A DNA stretch of 64,000 nt from CAIKMD01 sp963729935 (lineage in GTDB: Bacteria; Pseudomonadota; Alphaproteobacteria; ATCC43930; CGMCC-115725), in the NCBI GenBank assembly GCA_963729935.1, contig CAVSPW010000002.1, positions 1,612,001 through 1,676,000 of the forward strand. Direction: 5' to 3'. The notes below the pieces were generated by a model. It saw nothing but the letters and a program-made list of their open reading frames with translations. It made no database searches and was not told where the DNA came from. Below are positions 42,869 to 51,866 of this stretch, piece by piece. The first letter of the stretch is position 1. Every line of letters begins with the position of its first letter. The translations under genes and the position numbers were made by a program.

Positions 42869-44014
42869 TCAGAGCCATAATTTTTGCGATGCGATCTGGG
42901 CCCCCTCCGCGAGCGCGGCGAGCTTTGCCCACACCACCTCGGGATCCACGGCGGCCTGGCCGACCCAGGTGCCGTAGCCGCAATCTGTCCCGGCGATCAC
43001 GTTCTCGCGGCCGACGAGGTTCGCATAGCGCCCGATCCTTTGCGCCACGAGTTCGGGGTGCTCGATGAAATTCGACTTCGATTCGAGCACCCCCGGGATC
43101 AAGATCTTCCCGTCGGGGAGCTTGACGCGCTCGAACAAGGTCCATTCATGGGCGTGGCGCGGATTGGCGGCCTCGAAGGAGATGCCGCTCGGCCGCGCCG
43201 TGAAGACGATATCGATGATCGCCGCCAACGGCACATCATGGTGATGCGGGCCTTCGTAATTGCCCCAGCAGAGATGCATGCGCAGCTGCTCGGGCGGGAT
43301 TCGCGCCAGGGCGTGGTTCAAGACCTCGACGTGAAGCTGCGCCGCCTTGCGGAAATCCTCCAGGCTCAGATCCGCATGCTGAATATGGCGCCCCATCGCA
43401 AGATCCGGGCAGTCGAGCTGCAAGACGAAGCCTGCCGCGGCCACGGCCTCGTATTCCTCGCGCATCGCCTCGGCGATCGCATAGAGATATTCCTCGTTGC
43501 TTGGGTAATAGTCATTGCGGAAGAAGAGCGAGATAAGACCCGGCGACGCGGCAGTCAGAAAGCCTTCCGCGGCGTGGATTTCCTTCAGCGCGGCCTGGAG
43601 ATTGGCGATGTCGGCACCGACCGCGGCGTGATCGCGCACGGCAATCGGCGCATTGCAGGCGGGCGTCTTGCGGCGCGCGCGGCCGGGATCGCCGAAGACG
43701 CGGCGCGCGAGTTCCGGAAAATCCGCCAGATCCTGATAGACGAAGCTGTTGCCCGTGCCGCCGAAACCGTCCAGCCGGTCCTTGATATAGGTGGCGTAGG
43801 AGGGCTTGCTCATTTCGCCGTCATTCACGATGTCGATGCCGGCGCGCGCTTGCTTGGCGACCGTCTCGCCCACGGCGAGCCTGATGCGCTCGCCGAGCGC
43901 GACGCGATCGACCGGCACATCCTCTTCCTTTGCGAACATCATCCGGATCAGGTCGCCGGGCCGAGGCAGGCTTCCCGTATGGGTCGTAAGGATGCGTTCG
44001 GTGCTGCGTTTCAT
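42869..44014 (-). CDS. cobalamin-independent methionine synthase (MetE C-terminal)-like methyltransferase
   Basis: A 381-aa single-domain protein resembling the catalytic half of MetE. The N-terminus RILTTHTGSLPRP is typical. Zinc-ligand candidates in MetE order are His and Cys in MHLCWGN, Glu in SFEAANPRH, and Cys in AGTDCGYGTW. The IDIVNDGEMSKPSYATYIKD (20) segment is typical of the broader family that includes non-methionine members. Methyl acceptor and donor cannot be told from sequence. Short divergent gap (29 bases) to the TIM-barrel gene. Confidence 0.82.
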   Translation of the reverse strand: MKRSTERILTTHTGSLPRPGDLIRMMFAKEEDVPVDRVALGERIRLAVGETVAKQARAGIDIVNDGEMSKPSYATYIKDRLDGFGGTGNSFVYQDLADFPELARRVFGDPGRARRKTPACNAPIAVRDHAAVGADIANLQAALKEIHAAEGFLTAASPGLISLFFRNDYYPSNEEYLYAIAEAMREEYEAVAAAGFVLQLDCPDLAMGRHIQHADLSLEDFRKAAQLHVEVLNHALARIPPEQLRMHLCWGNYEGPHHHDVPLAAIIDIVFTARPSGISFEAANPRHAHEWTLFERVKLPDGKILIPGVLESKSNFIEHPELVAQRIGRYANLVGRENVIAGTDCGYGTWVGQAAVDPEVVWAKLAALAEGAQIASQKLWL

Positions 44015-44043
44015 GGTTGACTCCGCGGCGCGCAGTCGAGGAA

Positions 44044-44886
44044 ATGGGAATAGCGCCGCATGATCTCATGAATCGCCTCTCGCTCGCACCTGTCACGATC
44101 AACGAGGTCGGACCGCCCGAGCTCGTCGCGGCCGCCGCCGCGGGCGGGTTCCAATCGGCCGATCTGCGCGTGCTGGGCGCGCCCGGCGCCGCCCCGGTGA
44201 TGCCGCTCATCGGCAATCGCCAGCTCATCGCCGCGACCGCGGCCGCCTGCGCCGATACGGGCGTCTCGATCTTTGGCGCGACCGGGATCTGGCTGGTGGC
44301 CGATTTCGCGCTGGAATCGGCCCTTCCCGCGCTCGAAATCGCGGCGCGGCTCGGCGCCGAGCAGTTCCTCGCGGTCGGGAACGACCCCAATGAAAGCCGC
44401 ATGATCGATAATCTCGGCCGGCTGGCCGAAGCGGCTGGGTCCTTCCGCCTCCGAATCGCGCTCGAACTGATGCCCTATACCGCCGTCAACACGCTGGCCA
44501 AGGCCGAGAGGCTCCTTTCGGCCTGCGGAGCGGCCAATCTCGGCCTCTTAATCGATGCGCTTCACTTGGCGCGTTCGGGCGGCACGCCGGCCGAGATCGC
44601 CGCCCTGGACCCCAGCCACATCGCCTATCTTCAACTCTGCGACGCGTCGGGCCAGCCGCCCCCGGGGATGCCGCTCAGGGTCGAGTCGCTGACTTCCCGG
44701 CTTTACCCGGGTGACGGCGACCTGCCGCTTCTGGCCCTCTTGGATTCGCTACCCGCCGATTTGGCGATCGATGTGGAGACGCCTGTCGCCAGCGACCGTC
44801 ACTTGCCCCCCGACCAGCGCGCCGCCAAAGCCGCCGCTGCGACAAAGCGCCTCCTGGCCGCCTGGAAGGCCGAAAATCGAAGCTAA
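44044..44886 (+). CDS. sugar phosphate isomerase/epimerase-like TIM-barrel protein
   Basis: A xylose-isomerase-like TIM-barrel (AP endonuclease 2 superfamily) protein, 280 aa if ATG 44044 is used; ATG 44068 and TTG 44017 are alternatives and none has a strong ribosome site. Barrel features are AAAAGGFQSADLRVLG, RIALELMPYTAVNT with a metal-type Glu, LLIDALHLARSGGTP with Asp and His, and AYLQLCDASG with Asp. Probably an isomerase or dehydratase of a small hydroxy-acid or sugar. Divergent from the MetE-like gene. Substrate unknown. Confidence 0.78.
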   Translation: MGIAPHDLMNRLSLAPVTINEVGPPELVAAAAAGGFQSADLRVLGAPGAAPVMPLIGNRQLIAATAAACADTGVSIFGATGIWLVADFALESALPALEIAARLGAEQFLAVGNDPNESRMIDNLGRLAEAAGSFRLRIALELMPYTAVNTLAKAERLLSACGAANLGLLIDALHLARSGGTPAEIAALDPSHIAYLQLCDASGQPPPGMPLRVESLTSRLYPGDGDLPLLALLDSLPADLAIDVETPVASDRHLPPDQRAAKAAAATKRLLAAWKAENRS

Positions 44887-44955
44887 CTGCTTGAACCGGA
44901 ATAATCTTCGTTAACCCACTTAAAACAGGTGCGGGCCGCACCAATATTGTGCCAA

Positions 44956-44991
44956 GATGCGCGCCGGCCGGTCGACCTAGGCCGGCGCATC
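44956..44991 (+). other. hairpin in the 5' region of the sigma-factor gene
   Basis: GATGC (44956-44960) pairs with GCATC (44987-44991). GCCGGCC (44963-44969) pairs with GGCCGGC (44980-44986) after a two-base bulge. The loop contains the palindrome GGTCGACC (in part overlapping the stem). It starts 64 bases before the sigma start codon. A second compact hairpin (GGTGCGG-G-CCGCACC, 44928-44942) precedes it. No T-run follows, so these do not look like ordinary terminators. Confidence 0.5.
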
Positions 44992-45019
44992 CATCACGAC
45001 TTAGTGTGAGCCAAACATC

Positions 45020-46612
45020 ATGCGGGCCAATTTCGCCGGCGCCGATGCCGTAGAACAGCCGATGCAAGCGGCTGAGACGGCAGGGGCAGCTTCGGATGAG
45101 ACAAGCGTTGCGACCGAGGGGTTGCCGCGCGGCAATATTGCCGCCGACGCCAGCTCCGGCGACGCTATGCAACATTACCTGCGCGAGATTGCCGTCGCGG
45201 AGCTGTTGACGCGCGAGCAGGAAGTCGAGCTTGCCCAGCGCATCGAGGCCGGGCGGGCGGCGATGCTGGCGGCGCTGTGCCGCAGCGAAATGCTGCGCCG
45301 CGCCATCAAGCAATGGCGCGAAGGCCTGGCAAAGAACACGATCCTCTTGCGCGACGTCGTCGATCTCGCGGCCACGCGCCAACGCGTGAAGGGCGACATC
45401 GAGGCACCGGTCGACGAGACCGGCACGGCCTCGGCCCTGACGCAGCTCGAAGCCGAGCTTTTGCCCGACGTGATGGCCGCTTTCGCGCGCGCGGTGAAGG
45501 CCGGGCGCGGCCGGCCCAAAGCGCTGGCGGCCGCCTTGGCCGATATCGTGTTGCAGCCCGCCGAGGTCGACAAGCTGGCCCATCGGGTCAAGGAATCGGG
45601 CCGCCGTCTGATGGAGCTCGAGGGATCTTTGGTGCGGCTCGCGGCGCAAGCCGGAGTCGCGCGCCAGGATTTCATCGACACCTATCGTGCCGCCAATGGC
45701 GCGCAGGCCTGGCTCGATGCCGCCAAACGCCGGCGCGTCACCGCCTGGCGCACTTTCATCACTCGGCACGGCGAGGCTGCCAAGGCGGTCGTCGCCGAAA
45801 TCGAGGCGATCACCGCGGAATCGGGCCAGAAGCTCGAGCAGTTCCGCGCCAGCTCGGGCGAGCTGCAACGCGGCTCACGCGAGTCCGAGCGCGCCAAGGA
45901 GCAGATGGTCTCCGCCAATCTGCGGCTCGTCACCTGGATCGCGCGGCGTCACGTCAATCGCGGCCTGCCGCTCATGGATCTCGTCCAGGAAGGCAATATC
46001 GGCCTGATGCGCGCGGTCGAGAAATTCGATTGGCGCCGCGGTTATAAGTTTTCGACTTATGCCACCTGGTGGATTCGTCAGGCGTGTTCGCGCGCGCTCG
46101 TCGATCAAGGACATCTGATCCGCATCCCGGCGCATCTTGCCGATGAAGTGCGCCGCGTATTGCGCGCGCAGCGCCGCCTCGCGGGCGAGTTGCGCCGCGA
46201 GCCGACCGAGCCCGAACTGGCGGAACGGCTGGGCACGCCCTTGGCGAAACTGCGCACCGTTCTCGAATTGGTGCGCGACCCGGTCAGCATGGATCAACCG
46301 GTCGGCGAGGATGGCGACGCGACCATCGGCGACTTCCTCGAGGACGAGCAGGCGGTGATCCCGCTCGAAGCGGCCGCGGCAGCCGAATTGCGGCAGGCGA
46401 CCGAAGAGGCGCTGTCGCGTCTGACGCCGCGCGAAGCGGACGTGTTGCGCCTGCGTTTCGGCGTCGGCCAAGCCGCCGAGCACACGCTCGAAGAGGTCGG
46501 CCGCAAATATCAGGTCACGCGCGAGCGCATCCGTCAGATCGAAGCGAAAGCCCTCAAGAAGCTCAGCCAGCGCGGGCCCGACCGCCGCCTTGCGGGGTTC
46601 CTCGACCGCTGA
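45020..46612 (+). CDS. RpoD-like group 2 sigma-70 factor
   Basis: A 530-aa sigma factor. Region 1.2 is DAMQHYLREIAVAELLTREQ (20; from residue ~49). A long non-conserved insert follows. Region 2 has MVSANLRLVTWIARRHVNRG (20) and the 2.3/2.4 segment KFSTYATWWIRQACSRALVD (20). Region 4.2 has LEEVGRKYQVTRERIRQIEA (20) near the C-terminus. Region 1.1 of housekeeping RpoD is absent. The -10 recognition helix differs from RpoD (CSRALVDQGHLIRIPAHL against ITRSIADQARTIRIPVHM). The RpoH box is absent. Best read as an alternative RpoD paralogue with its own promoters. It stands alone. Confidence 0.88.
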   Translation: MRANFAGADAVEQPMQAAETAGAASDETSVATEGLPRGNIAADASSGDAMQHYLREIAVAELLTREQEVELAQRIEAGRAAMLAALCRSEMLRRAIKQWREGLAKNTILLRDVVDLAATRQRVKGDIEAPVDETGTASALTQLEAELLPDVMAAFARAVKAGRGRPKALAAALADIVLQPAEVDKLAHRVKESGRRLMELEGSLVRLAAQAGVARQDFIDTYRAANGAQAWLDAAKRRRVTAWRTFITRHGEAAKAVVAEIEAITAESGQKLEQFRASSGELQRGSRESERAKEQMVSANLRLVTWIARRHVNRGLPLMDLVQEGNIGLMRAVEKFDWRRGYKFSTYATWWIRQACSRALVDQGHLIRIPAHLADEVRRVLRAQRRLAGELRREPTEPELAERLGTPLAKLRTVLELVRDPVSMDQPVGEDGDATIGDFLEDEQAVIPLEAAAAAELRQATEEALSRLTPREADVLRLRFGVGQAAEHTLEEVGRKYQVTRERIRQIEAKALKKLSQRGPDRRLAGFLDR

Positions 46613-46697
46613 GGAGCAGCGGCGTTTGCAGTTGCCTCGACGGCAAGGCCGCCGCACAATACCGCGAAGGCAAGTGAGGCGGCGGCAGGGAGGCGCC

Positions 46698-46880
46698 ATG
46701 GCCCAGCAACGCTGGCTGCGCACGCTCAACATCGAGCATCGGCGGAAGCTGCCCGGAACATCCGCTTCGATGGCGCCGGGATCCGAGACGAGCAAGGCCC
46801 GGGCCGAAAGCCAAGCGGCGCCCAATTACCGGGCGAAGCGCGGCGCGCCGGACAAAAACACGGTTGCGGCGAGCGAATGA
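46698..46880 (+). CDS. small basic protein coupled to the ABC operon (uncertain)
   Basis: A 60-aa ORF (MAQQRWLRTLNIEHRRKLPG at its start) with GGGAGG about 6 bases before ATG 46698. Its TGA overlaps the ATG of the next gene (ATGA), a pattern repeated throughout this genome for real genes. The product is hydrophilic and basic, without signal peptide or recognisable domain. It could be a leader peptide for the ABC operon or a chance ORF. The frame is open upstream to 46590 but the extra residues look like shadow translation. Confidence 0.4.
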   Translation: MAQQRWLRTLNIEHRRKLPGTSASMAPGSETSKARAESQAAPNYRAKRGAPDKNTVAASE

Positions 46881-47677
46881 CCGACATCGTCCCGTCCGGC
46901 CAAGATCATGGACATATCGAGGTCCGCGGCCTTTCCAAGCGCTACGGCGATCTCAACGTCTTTGCCGGAATCGATTTCACCGTCGGCGCGCGCGAGATCG
47001 TTGCGCTGGTCGGGCCTTCGGGCTGCGGCAAGACCACCTTGCTGAGATGCATCGACGGGCTCATCCCCTGCGACGGCAACATCACCATCGACGGAAGACG
47101 CATCATCGAGCCGCCCCCGGGCGTCGCGGTGGTGTTCCAGCATTTCGGCCTCTTTCCCTGGAAGACGGTGTATGACAACGTCGCCTATGGCTTGCGCATG
47201 GCCGGCGCTGATCGGGATGAAGTGGCATCCCGCGTGCCGGAATTCGTCAGTCTCGTCGGGCTTTCGGGATTCGAGCGGGCCTATCCCTATCAGCTTTCGG
47301 GCGGCATGCAGCAACGATGCGGGTTGGCTCGGGCGCTGGCGATCGAACCCTCCGTGTTGCTGATGGACGAGCCTTTCGCCGCTGTCGACGCCCAGACGCG
47401 CGAGATCCTGCAATTCGAGCTGTTGCGCATCTGGCGGCAGCACCCGACCACCATGCTCTTCGTCACGCACTCGATCGAAGAGGCCGTGCTCATGGGCGAC
47501 CGGGTCGTCGTCTTGAAGGGAAGGCCCAGCCGGATCTACGAGGACATCGCGGTCGATCTGCCGCGGCCGCGCTCGCGCGAGACGCTGAGCCTGCCGCGAT
47601 TTGCCGAACTCAGGGAGCACGTCTGGAGCACCCTGATGAGCGAGGCGCGCAAGGCCGAGTTCGAACTCGAACATTAG
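46877..47677 (+). CDS. NitT/TauT/SsuB-type ABC transporter ATPase
   Basis: ATPase of a sulfonate/nitrate/taurine-type importer, 266 aa. Motifs are Walker A LVGPSGCGKTTLLRCIDG, Q-loop VVFQHFGLFPW, signature QLSGGMQQRCGLARALAI, Walker B SVLLMDEPFAAVD and switch His in FVTHSIEEAVLMGD. ATG 46877 overlaps the preceding small ORF. The four-gene unit ATPase, binding protein, permease, permease (46877-50326) is a complete importer, probably under one promoter. Confidence 0.93.
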   Translation: MTDIVPSGQDHGHIEVRGLSKRYGDLNVFAGIDFTVGAREIVALVGPSGCGKTTLLRCIDGLIPCDGNITIDGRRIIEPPPGVAVVFQHFGLFPWKTVYDNVAYGLRMAGADRDEVASRVPEFVSLVGLSGFERAYPYQLSGGMQQRCGLARALAIEPSVLLMDEPFAAVDAQTREILQFELLRIWRQHPTTMLFVTHSIEEAVLMGDRVVVLKGRPSRIYEDIAVDLPRPRSRETLSLPRFAELREHVWSTLMSEARKAEFELEH

Positions 47678-47718
47678 ACCGCCGCGTCATAGGGACGACA
47701 ACCACAGGGAGAACGCAG

Positions 47719-48726
47719 ATGATCCGTCGAACCTTCCTTGCCGCCGCATTCGCCGCGGCGCTGATCGGGCCGCAAATCTCCGCGGCCCGCGCGGCCGATG
47801 ACCTGAAACTCGTGGTTGGCCCGCCCGGCGTGCCGCCGATCTTCGCCGCGGTCAATCTCTATGTCGCGGAGAAGGAAGGCTTCTTCAAGAAGCACGGCGT
47901 CGATGTGACCTTGCGGTCGTTCGATAGCGGCACGGCCGCCGCGCGCGCGGTGGTCGCGGGCGATCTCGACCTCTCGATGTCGCCGACGCCGCTGGTCATC
48001 AACCAGATCGCCAATGCCGGGGTGAACATCGTTGCCGTCTACGGCATGGACAATCCCGACTGGACGCTCGGGACGACCGATGCCAGCAAGGCGGCGTGCA
48101 AAGACATCAAGGGCCAGCAGGTCGGCGTCGACACGCCCGGCGGGGCGCGTTCGATCGCGTTGAAGACGATGCTGGTCGGTTGCGGGCTGAAGCTCGAAGA
48201 CGTTCAGCAAGTGGCTCTCGGCTCCAATACCGCGGCCGCGATGATCGCCGGACAAATTCACTACGGCGTCCTGCACATCGACGACGTGCCCGAGATCGAA
48301 AGCCACGGCAAGAAGGTGACGATCATCACGAGCTTTTCGAAGGCGGCGCCGACGAGCCACTACATCCTCTATATCGCCCGCAAGGACAAGGTCGCCGCCA
48401 ACCGCGAGGCCTATGTGCGCTTTCTCGCGGGCGTCATCGATGCGTCGCATTTCATGGCCGACCCCAAAAATGCCGCGGCGGTCGCGCAGATCGCCGCCGT
48501 GACCGGGCGCAGCAAGGAGATCGCGGCGGGCGCGTTGAAGCGCTTCCTCGCCATCGAATTCTGGCCCGTCGGCAACGATGGCATGAACGAGAAGAAGCTC
48601 GAGGCGACCACGCAGACGCAGGCAAAGATCGGCAACATCAAGGCCGGCAAGACGCCGCCCAGCTATGACCAGCTGGTCGATGCGAGCATCTGGCGCGACG
48701 CCGAGGCTCTCACCAAGAAGAAATAG
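47719..48726 (+). CDS. SsuA/TauA/NMT1-type periplasmic substrate-binding protein
   Basis: The frame is open from 47317, inside the ATPase gene, but ATG 47719 gives a proper signal peptide (MIRRTFLAAAFAAALIGPQI...ARAAD) after a GGGAG site. It is 335 aa. The mature protein has the class II binding-protein pattern: NLYVAEKEGFFKKHGVDVTL (20), DLDLSMSPTPLVINQIANAG (20), GQQVGVDTPGGARSIALKTM (20). Ligand likely a small organic anion; the neighbouring catabolic genes suggest an aromatic or amide-type compound, which is inference only. Confidence 0.92.
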   Translation: MIRRTFLAAAFAAALIGPQISAARAADDLKLVVGPPGVPPIFAAVNLYVAEKEGFFKKHGVDVTLRSFDSGTAAARAVVAGDLDLSMSPTPLVINQIANAGVNIVAVYGMDNPDWTLGTTDASKAACKDIKGQQVGVDTPGGARSIALKTMLVGCGLKLEDVQQVALGSNTAAAMIAGQIHYGVLHIDDVPEIESHGKKVTIITSFSKAAPTSHYILYIARKDKVAANREAYVRFLAGVIDASHFMADPKNAAAVAQIAAVTGRSKEIAAGALKRFLAIEFWPVGNDGMNEKKLEATTQTQAKIGNIKAGKTPPSYDQLVDASIWRDAEALTKKK

Positions 48727-48731
48727 CCTCG

Positions 48732-49517
48732 ATGGAAGGCGGCACGGCACGAACGGCGCGGAGCATGGGGCGCGAGACGATCGCGCGCCACGGGCCGTTC
48801 GTGCTGAGCCTCTTGGCCGGCATGGCGCTGTGGGAGGTCGTCGGCCGGCTTTCGAGCCCGGCCTTCATGGTGCCGCTGTCGGAGACGATCGAGCGTTTCT
48901 TCGAGCTCGTGAGGGCAGGCGATCTCGTCCCTGAGTTCCTGAGCTCGGCAGCGCTCTTCGTCACCGGCTTGGCGCTGGCGATCATCATCGGCCTGCCAGC
49001 AGGCTTGTTGCTGGCGCGCTGGCGGGCGCTCAGGGAAGCGCTCGATGTCTACATCATGATCCTCTACGCGACGCCGCTCGTCGCGCTCATCCCTTTCATC
49101 CTTTCGATGATGGGCTTCGGTTTCGCGCCCAAGGTTCTGGTGGTGTTTTTGTTCTGCGTCTTCCCGATCCTTTACAATACGGTCGAGGGCGCACGCAGCA
49201 TCAAGCCGGAACTGATCGAGGTCGCGCGCTCCTACCGGTCGAGCGAATGGGCGCTGTGGCGTGAGGTCATGGTGCCTTACACCTTGCCGTTCTTCATGAC
49301 CGGCGTGCGCCAGGCGATCGGGCGCGGGCTCGTCGGCATGATTGCGGCGGAATTCTTCCTGAGCTCGACCGGGCTCGGACAGCTCATCATGAGCGCATCG
49401 CAGAGCTTCGACACGGCAGGCGTCTTTGCCGCCATTCTCCTCATCGGCCTCATTGGAGTCGGCCTGATGCGGCTGGGGCGGATGCTCGAGACCCGCTTCG
49501 CGCGCTGGCGCAACTGA
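48732..49517 (+). CDS. NitT/TauT-type ABC transporter permease (first)
   Basis: A 261-aa inner-membrane permease with six hydrophobic segments. The BPD_transp_1 domain begins near residue 65 (FVTGLALAIIIGLPAGLLLA, 20). The coupling EAA-type loop is ELIEVARSYRSSEWALWREV (20). Five bases after the binding-protein stop. Its TGA overlaps the next permease start (TGATG). Confidence 0.92.
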   Translation: MEGGTARTARSMGRETIARHGPFVLSLLAGMALWEVVGRLSSPAFMVPLSETIERFFELVRAGDLVPEFLSSAALFVTGLALAIIIGLPAGLLLARWRALREALDVYIMILYATPLVALIPFILSMMGFGFAPKVLVVFLFCVFPILYNTVEGARSIKPELIEVARSYRSSEWALWREVMVPYTLPFFMTGVRQAIGRGLVGMIAAEFFLSSTGLGQLIMSASQSFDTAGVFAAILLIGLIGVGLMRLGRMLETRFARWRN

Positions 49518-50326
49518 TGGCAGCGACCGACGCCATCGCCAAACCGGCGGCGCGACCCGCCTCCCTCACATGGCGCGCCGGGCTGCCTCGGGTCATCGCC
49601 GGCGCGGTGATTTTCCTCGGCTGGGAAATCGTGGTGCGGCTCTTCGCGCCGGACTACGTCGCAAAGCCGAGCACCGTGATCTTGGCGATCCCGAAGGTGT
49701 TATCCGATCCCGCCTTTCTCGCCGCCGTCGGCATCACGCTTGCCGCCGTCGCCGAAGGGCTCATCATCGCGCTCGTCGCCGGCACGATCATCGGGCTCGC
49801 CATGGGCCGCAACACCCTGACCGATCGCTTCCTGCGGCATTACGTCAACGGGTTTTACGCCGTGCCGATGATCGTCATCCTGCCGCTGGTATCGCTGTGG
49901 TTCGGCTATGGCGGCGGCGCGCGGCTCGCGACCATCATCTTTGCGGCGATCTTCGCGATCATCATCAACGCGGCCGACGGCGCCCGCGCCGTGCCCAAGG
50001 ATTTCATCGAGGTCGCGCGCTCGTTTCGCTCGCGGCCGGCGCGCATGCTCTACGAAATCGTGCTACCGGCCTCGACGCCCTATCTTCTCGCCGGCCTGCG
50101 CCTCGCCGCCGGCCGCGCCCTCATCGGCGCGGTGGTCGCCGAATTTTTCACGGCGATCCCGGGGCTCGGCTATTTCATCCTCTACAACTCGCGCACCCTC
50201 CACCACGCCGAGGCCTTCGTCGCGGTGATCTTCCTCGCGGGTTTCGGCGTCGGCTTCGACGTGCTCACGACTCGGGCGACGCGGCGCTTCCTCCCCTGGT
50301 ACCGCCGCGACGAAAGCCGCGAATAG
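49517..50326 (+). CDS. NitT/TauT-type ABC transporter permease (second)
   Basis: A 269-aa permease paralogous to the preceding one. Transmembrane segments start near residue 25. The coupling loop is DFIEVARSFRSRPARMLYEI (20), followed by the typical PASTPYLLAGLRLAAGRALI (20). The two permeases probably form a heterodimer. The stop lies 6 bases from the end of the convergent LVIVD gene. Confidence 0.92.
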   Translation: MAATDAIAKPAARPASLTWRAGLPRVIAGAVIFLGWEIVVRLFAPDYVAKPSTVILAIPKVLSDPAFLAAVGITLAAVAEGLIIALVAGTIIGLAMGRNTLTDRFLRHYVNGFYAVPMIVILPLVSLWFGYGGGARLATIIFAAIFAIIINAADGARAVPKDFIEVARSFRSRPARMLYEIVLPASTPYLLAGLRLAAGRALIGAVVAEFFTAIPGLGYFILYNSRTLHHAEAFVAVIFLAGFGVGFDVLTTRATRRFLPWYRRDESRE

Positions 50327-50332
50327 CCGGCA

Positions 50333-51673
50333 TTATTTCGCGGCCGTCTTCGCCTTGGGCCCGGTGTAGCGCAGAACAAACATGCCCCATTTGTCGTCGT
50401 TCATATAGACGTTGCCGCGCGCATCGACCGCGAGCTCTTCGCTCCAATCGATTGGCGAGGCATGGGCGCCGGTTTTTTCCGGCAGGTTGGGGCGTTCGGG
50501 CGGCATGTAATAGCCGACCTCGGTCGGAAGCTGTGCATCGCTGATGTCGAAGATGCGCAGGCCGGCGTTGAACCACGCGACATACATCAGATTGCCGGGC
50601 TGCTGGATCGCCGGATTGTGAATCTCCTGGCTCGTATTGTGCGGCCCGAAGCGCCCGCCCTTCTCGCAGAAATCCCGATAGGGCGCGCCTTTGGGCGGCC
50701 GCGGCGTCGGGAAGATCGAAATGAGCCGCATGTGCTCCGGTTTGCTGTTGTCGATCAGCCCCGCGAAATTCAAGCCGTCGTCCTTGCAATCGGGAGCGCG
50801 TGCTTCCGAGCTGACATAGAGCAGTTTGCGGTCCCAGAGCGGCAGCACCGTGTGCACCGACTGAATCCCGACGCTCGCGAAGGGCGGCGTGAATTGCAGC
50901 CGGCCGATCAGCTTCGGGTTGGTGGGGTCGCTAATGTCGAGGTTGACGACATCGGGCGTATAGGGAAGCGACGCCCATTTGCCGTCGGGGCTCACATTCA
51001 CGGGGCCATGGAATCCCTGAGGACCGCTGGCCGGCGGCTCGCCGTCCTTCTGGCCGGGCTGCCACCATTTGCCGATATCCTTCGGATGCGCCGGGTCGCT
51101 GACATCGAGAATGACCATGATGTTGCCTTTGAACCCGGGATAGCTGGTCGAGAGATAGGCGTATTTCCCGCCCGGATAAGAATTGCGGTGCGCACCCGTG
51201 GCGCCGCCCATCCAGGAGCCGACCTGCTTGGGATTTTCCGGATCGCTGATGTCCCACAACAGCACCGCCGGCAGCGGATTTTTCTGCGGCGTGAAGCTGT
51301 TGAGCGAGGTCAGCATCAAATTGTCGTGGAGCGTCACCTGCGAGGTGATGACGCTTTTATCGTCGGTCTTGAAGGGAATGAACTTCACATAGCGCGGGCT
51401 GCGCGGATTGGTGATGTCGACGATGCTCCAGCCCTGATCGAAGGAATGGCCGGTGTATAGATACCATTTGCCGTTGGCCGTATGCTTGATCGCGATCTTG
51501 AAGCCGCCGTAGTGGCCGCCAAGGCCCGAAAAACCGATCGGCGTCACGTTATGCCCCTGCCCGCCGGGCGGGATCGGATCGGCCAGGGCACCGCCCGACG
51601 CGGCCATCACCCAGGCGAGCGCGCCGGCGCCCATGACGAGACGTTGGACCAACTGGCTGAAGCCCGATTTCAT
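50333..51673 (-). CDS. secreted LVIVD-repeat beta-propeller protein
   Basis: A 446-aa exported protein with a signal peptide (residues 1-31, ending GGALA). The body has at least five LVIVD-type blades: WSIVDITNPRSPRYVKFIPF (20), LLWDISDPENPKQVGSWM, MVILDVSDPAHPKDIGKWW, VNLDISDPTNPKLIGRLQF and LRIFDISDAQLPTEVGYYM. A conserved-looking EKGGRFGPHNTSQEIHNPAI (20) contains His residues and could bind metal. The function of LVIVD proteins is not established. Start ATG 51673; divergent from the first M24 gene across 193 bases in which I see no other gene. Confidence 0.88.
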   Translation of the reverse strand: MKSGFSQLVQRLVMGAGALAWVMAASGGALADPIPPGGQGHNVTPIGFSGLGGHYGGFKIAIKHTANGKWYLYTGHSFDQGWSIVDITNPRSPRYVKFIPFKTDDKSVITSQVTLHDNLMLTSLNSFTPQKNPLPAVLLWDISDPENPKQVGSWMGGATGAHRNSYPGGKYAYLSTSYPGFKGNIMVILDVSDPAHPKDIGKWWQPGQKDGEPPASGPQGFHGPVNVSPDGKWASLPYTPDVVNLDISDPTNPKLIGRLQFTPPFASVGIQSVHTVLPLWDRKLLYVSSEARAPDCKDDGLNFAGLIDNSKPEHMRLISIFPTPRPPKGAPYRDFCEKGGRFGPHNTSQEIHNPAIQQPGNLMYVAWFNAGLRIFDISDAQLPTEVGYYMPPERPNLPEKTGAHASPIDWSEELAVDARGNVYMNDDKWGMFVLRYTGPKAKTAAK

Positions 51674-51866
51674 GCTGTCCCCCCTTGATGCACGCCGCCT
51701 GACATTCGGCAGCAGCGCCCTGGCGCTAACGTGACAGTATGGAAGGTCAAACGCAATGCCGGGCGCTGCAGATCATCCTTGCCGGCGGCTCATGGCGGCC
51801 GACGGGGACGGCGCCCGAGGTTGACAGTGCCGGCCGCGGCGGCCAACGTCGTGGGAGGAGGAACTC

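Noticed and set aside
44017..44043. TTG 44017 as start of the TIM-barrel gene
   Set aside because: It nearly abuts the divergent start at 44014 and has no ribosome site; ATG 44044 is preferred.
44911..44923. TTAA-N5-TTAA upstream of the sigma factor, resembling a CtrA box
   Set aside because: The spacer is five bases, not seven, so it does not fit the consensus seen at the other three sites.
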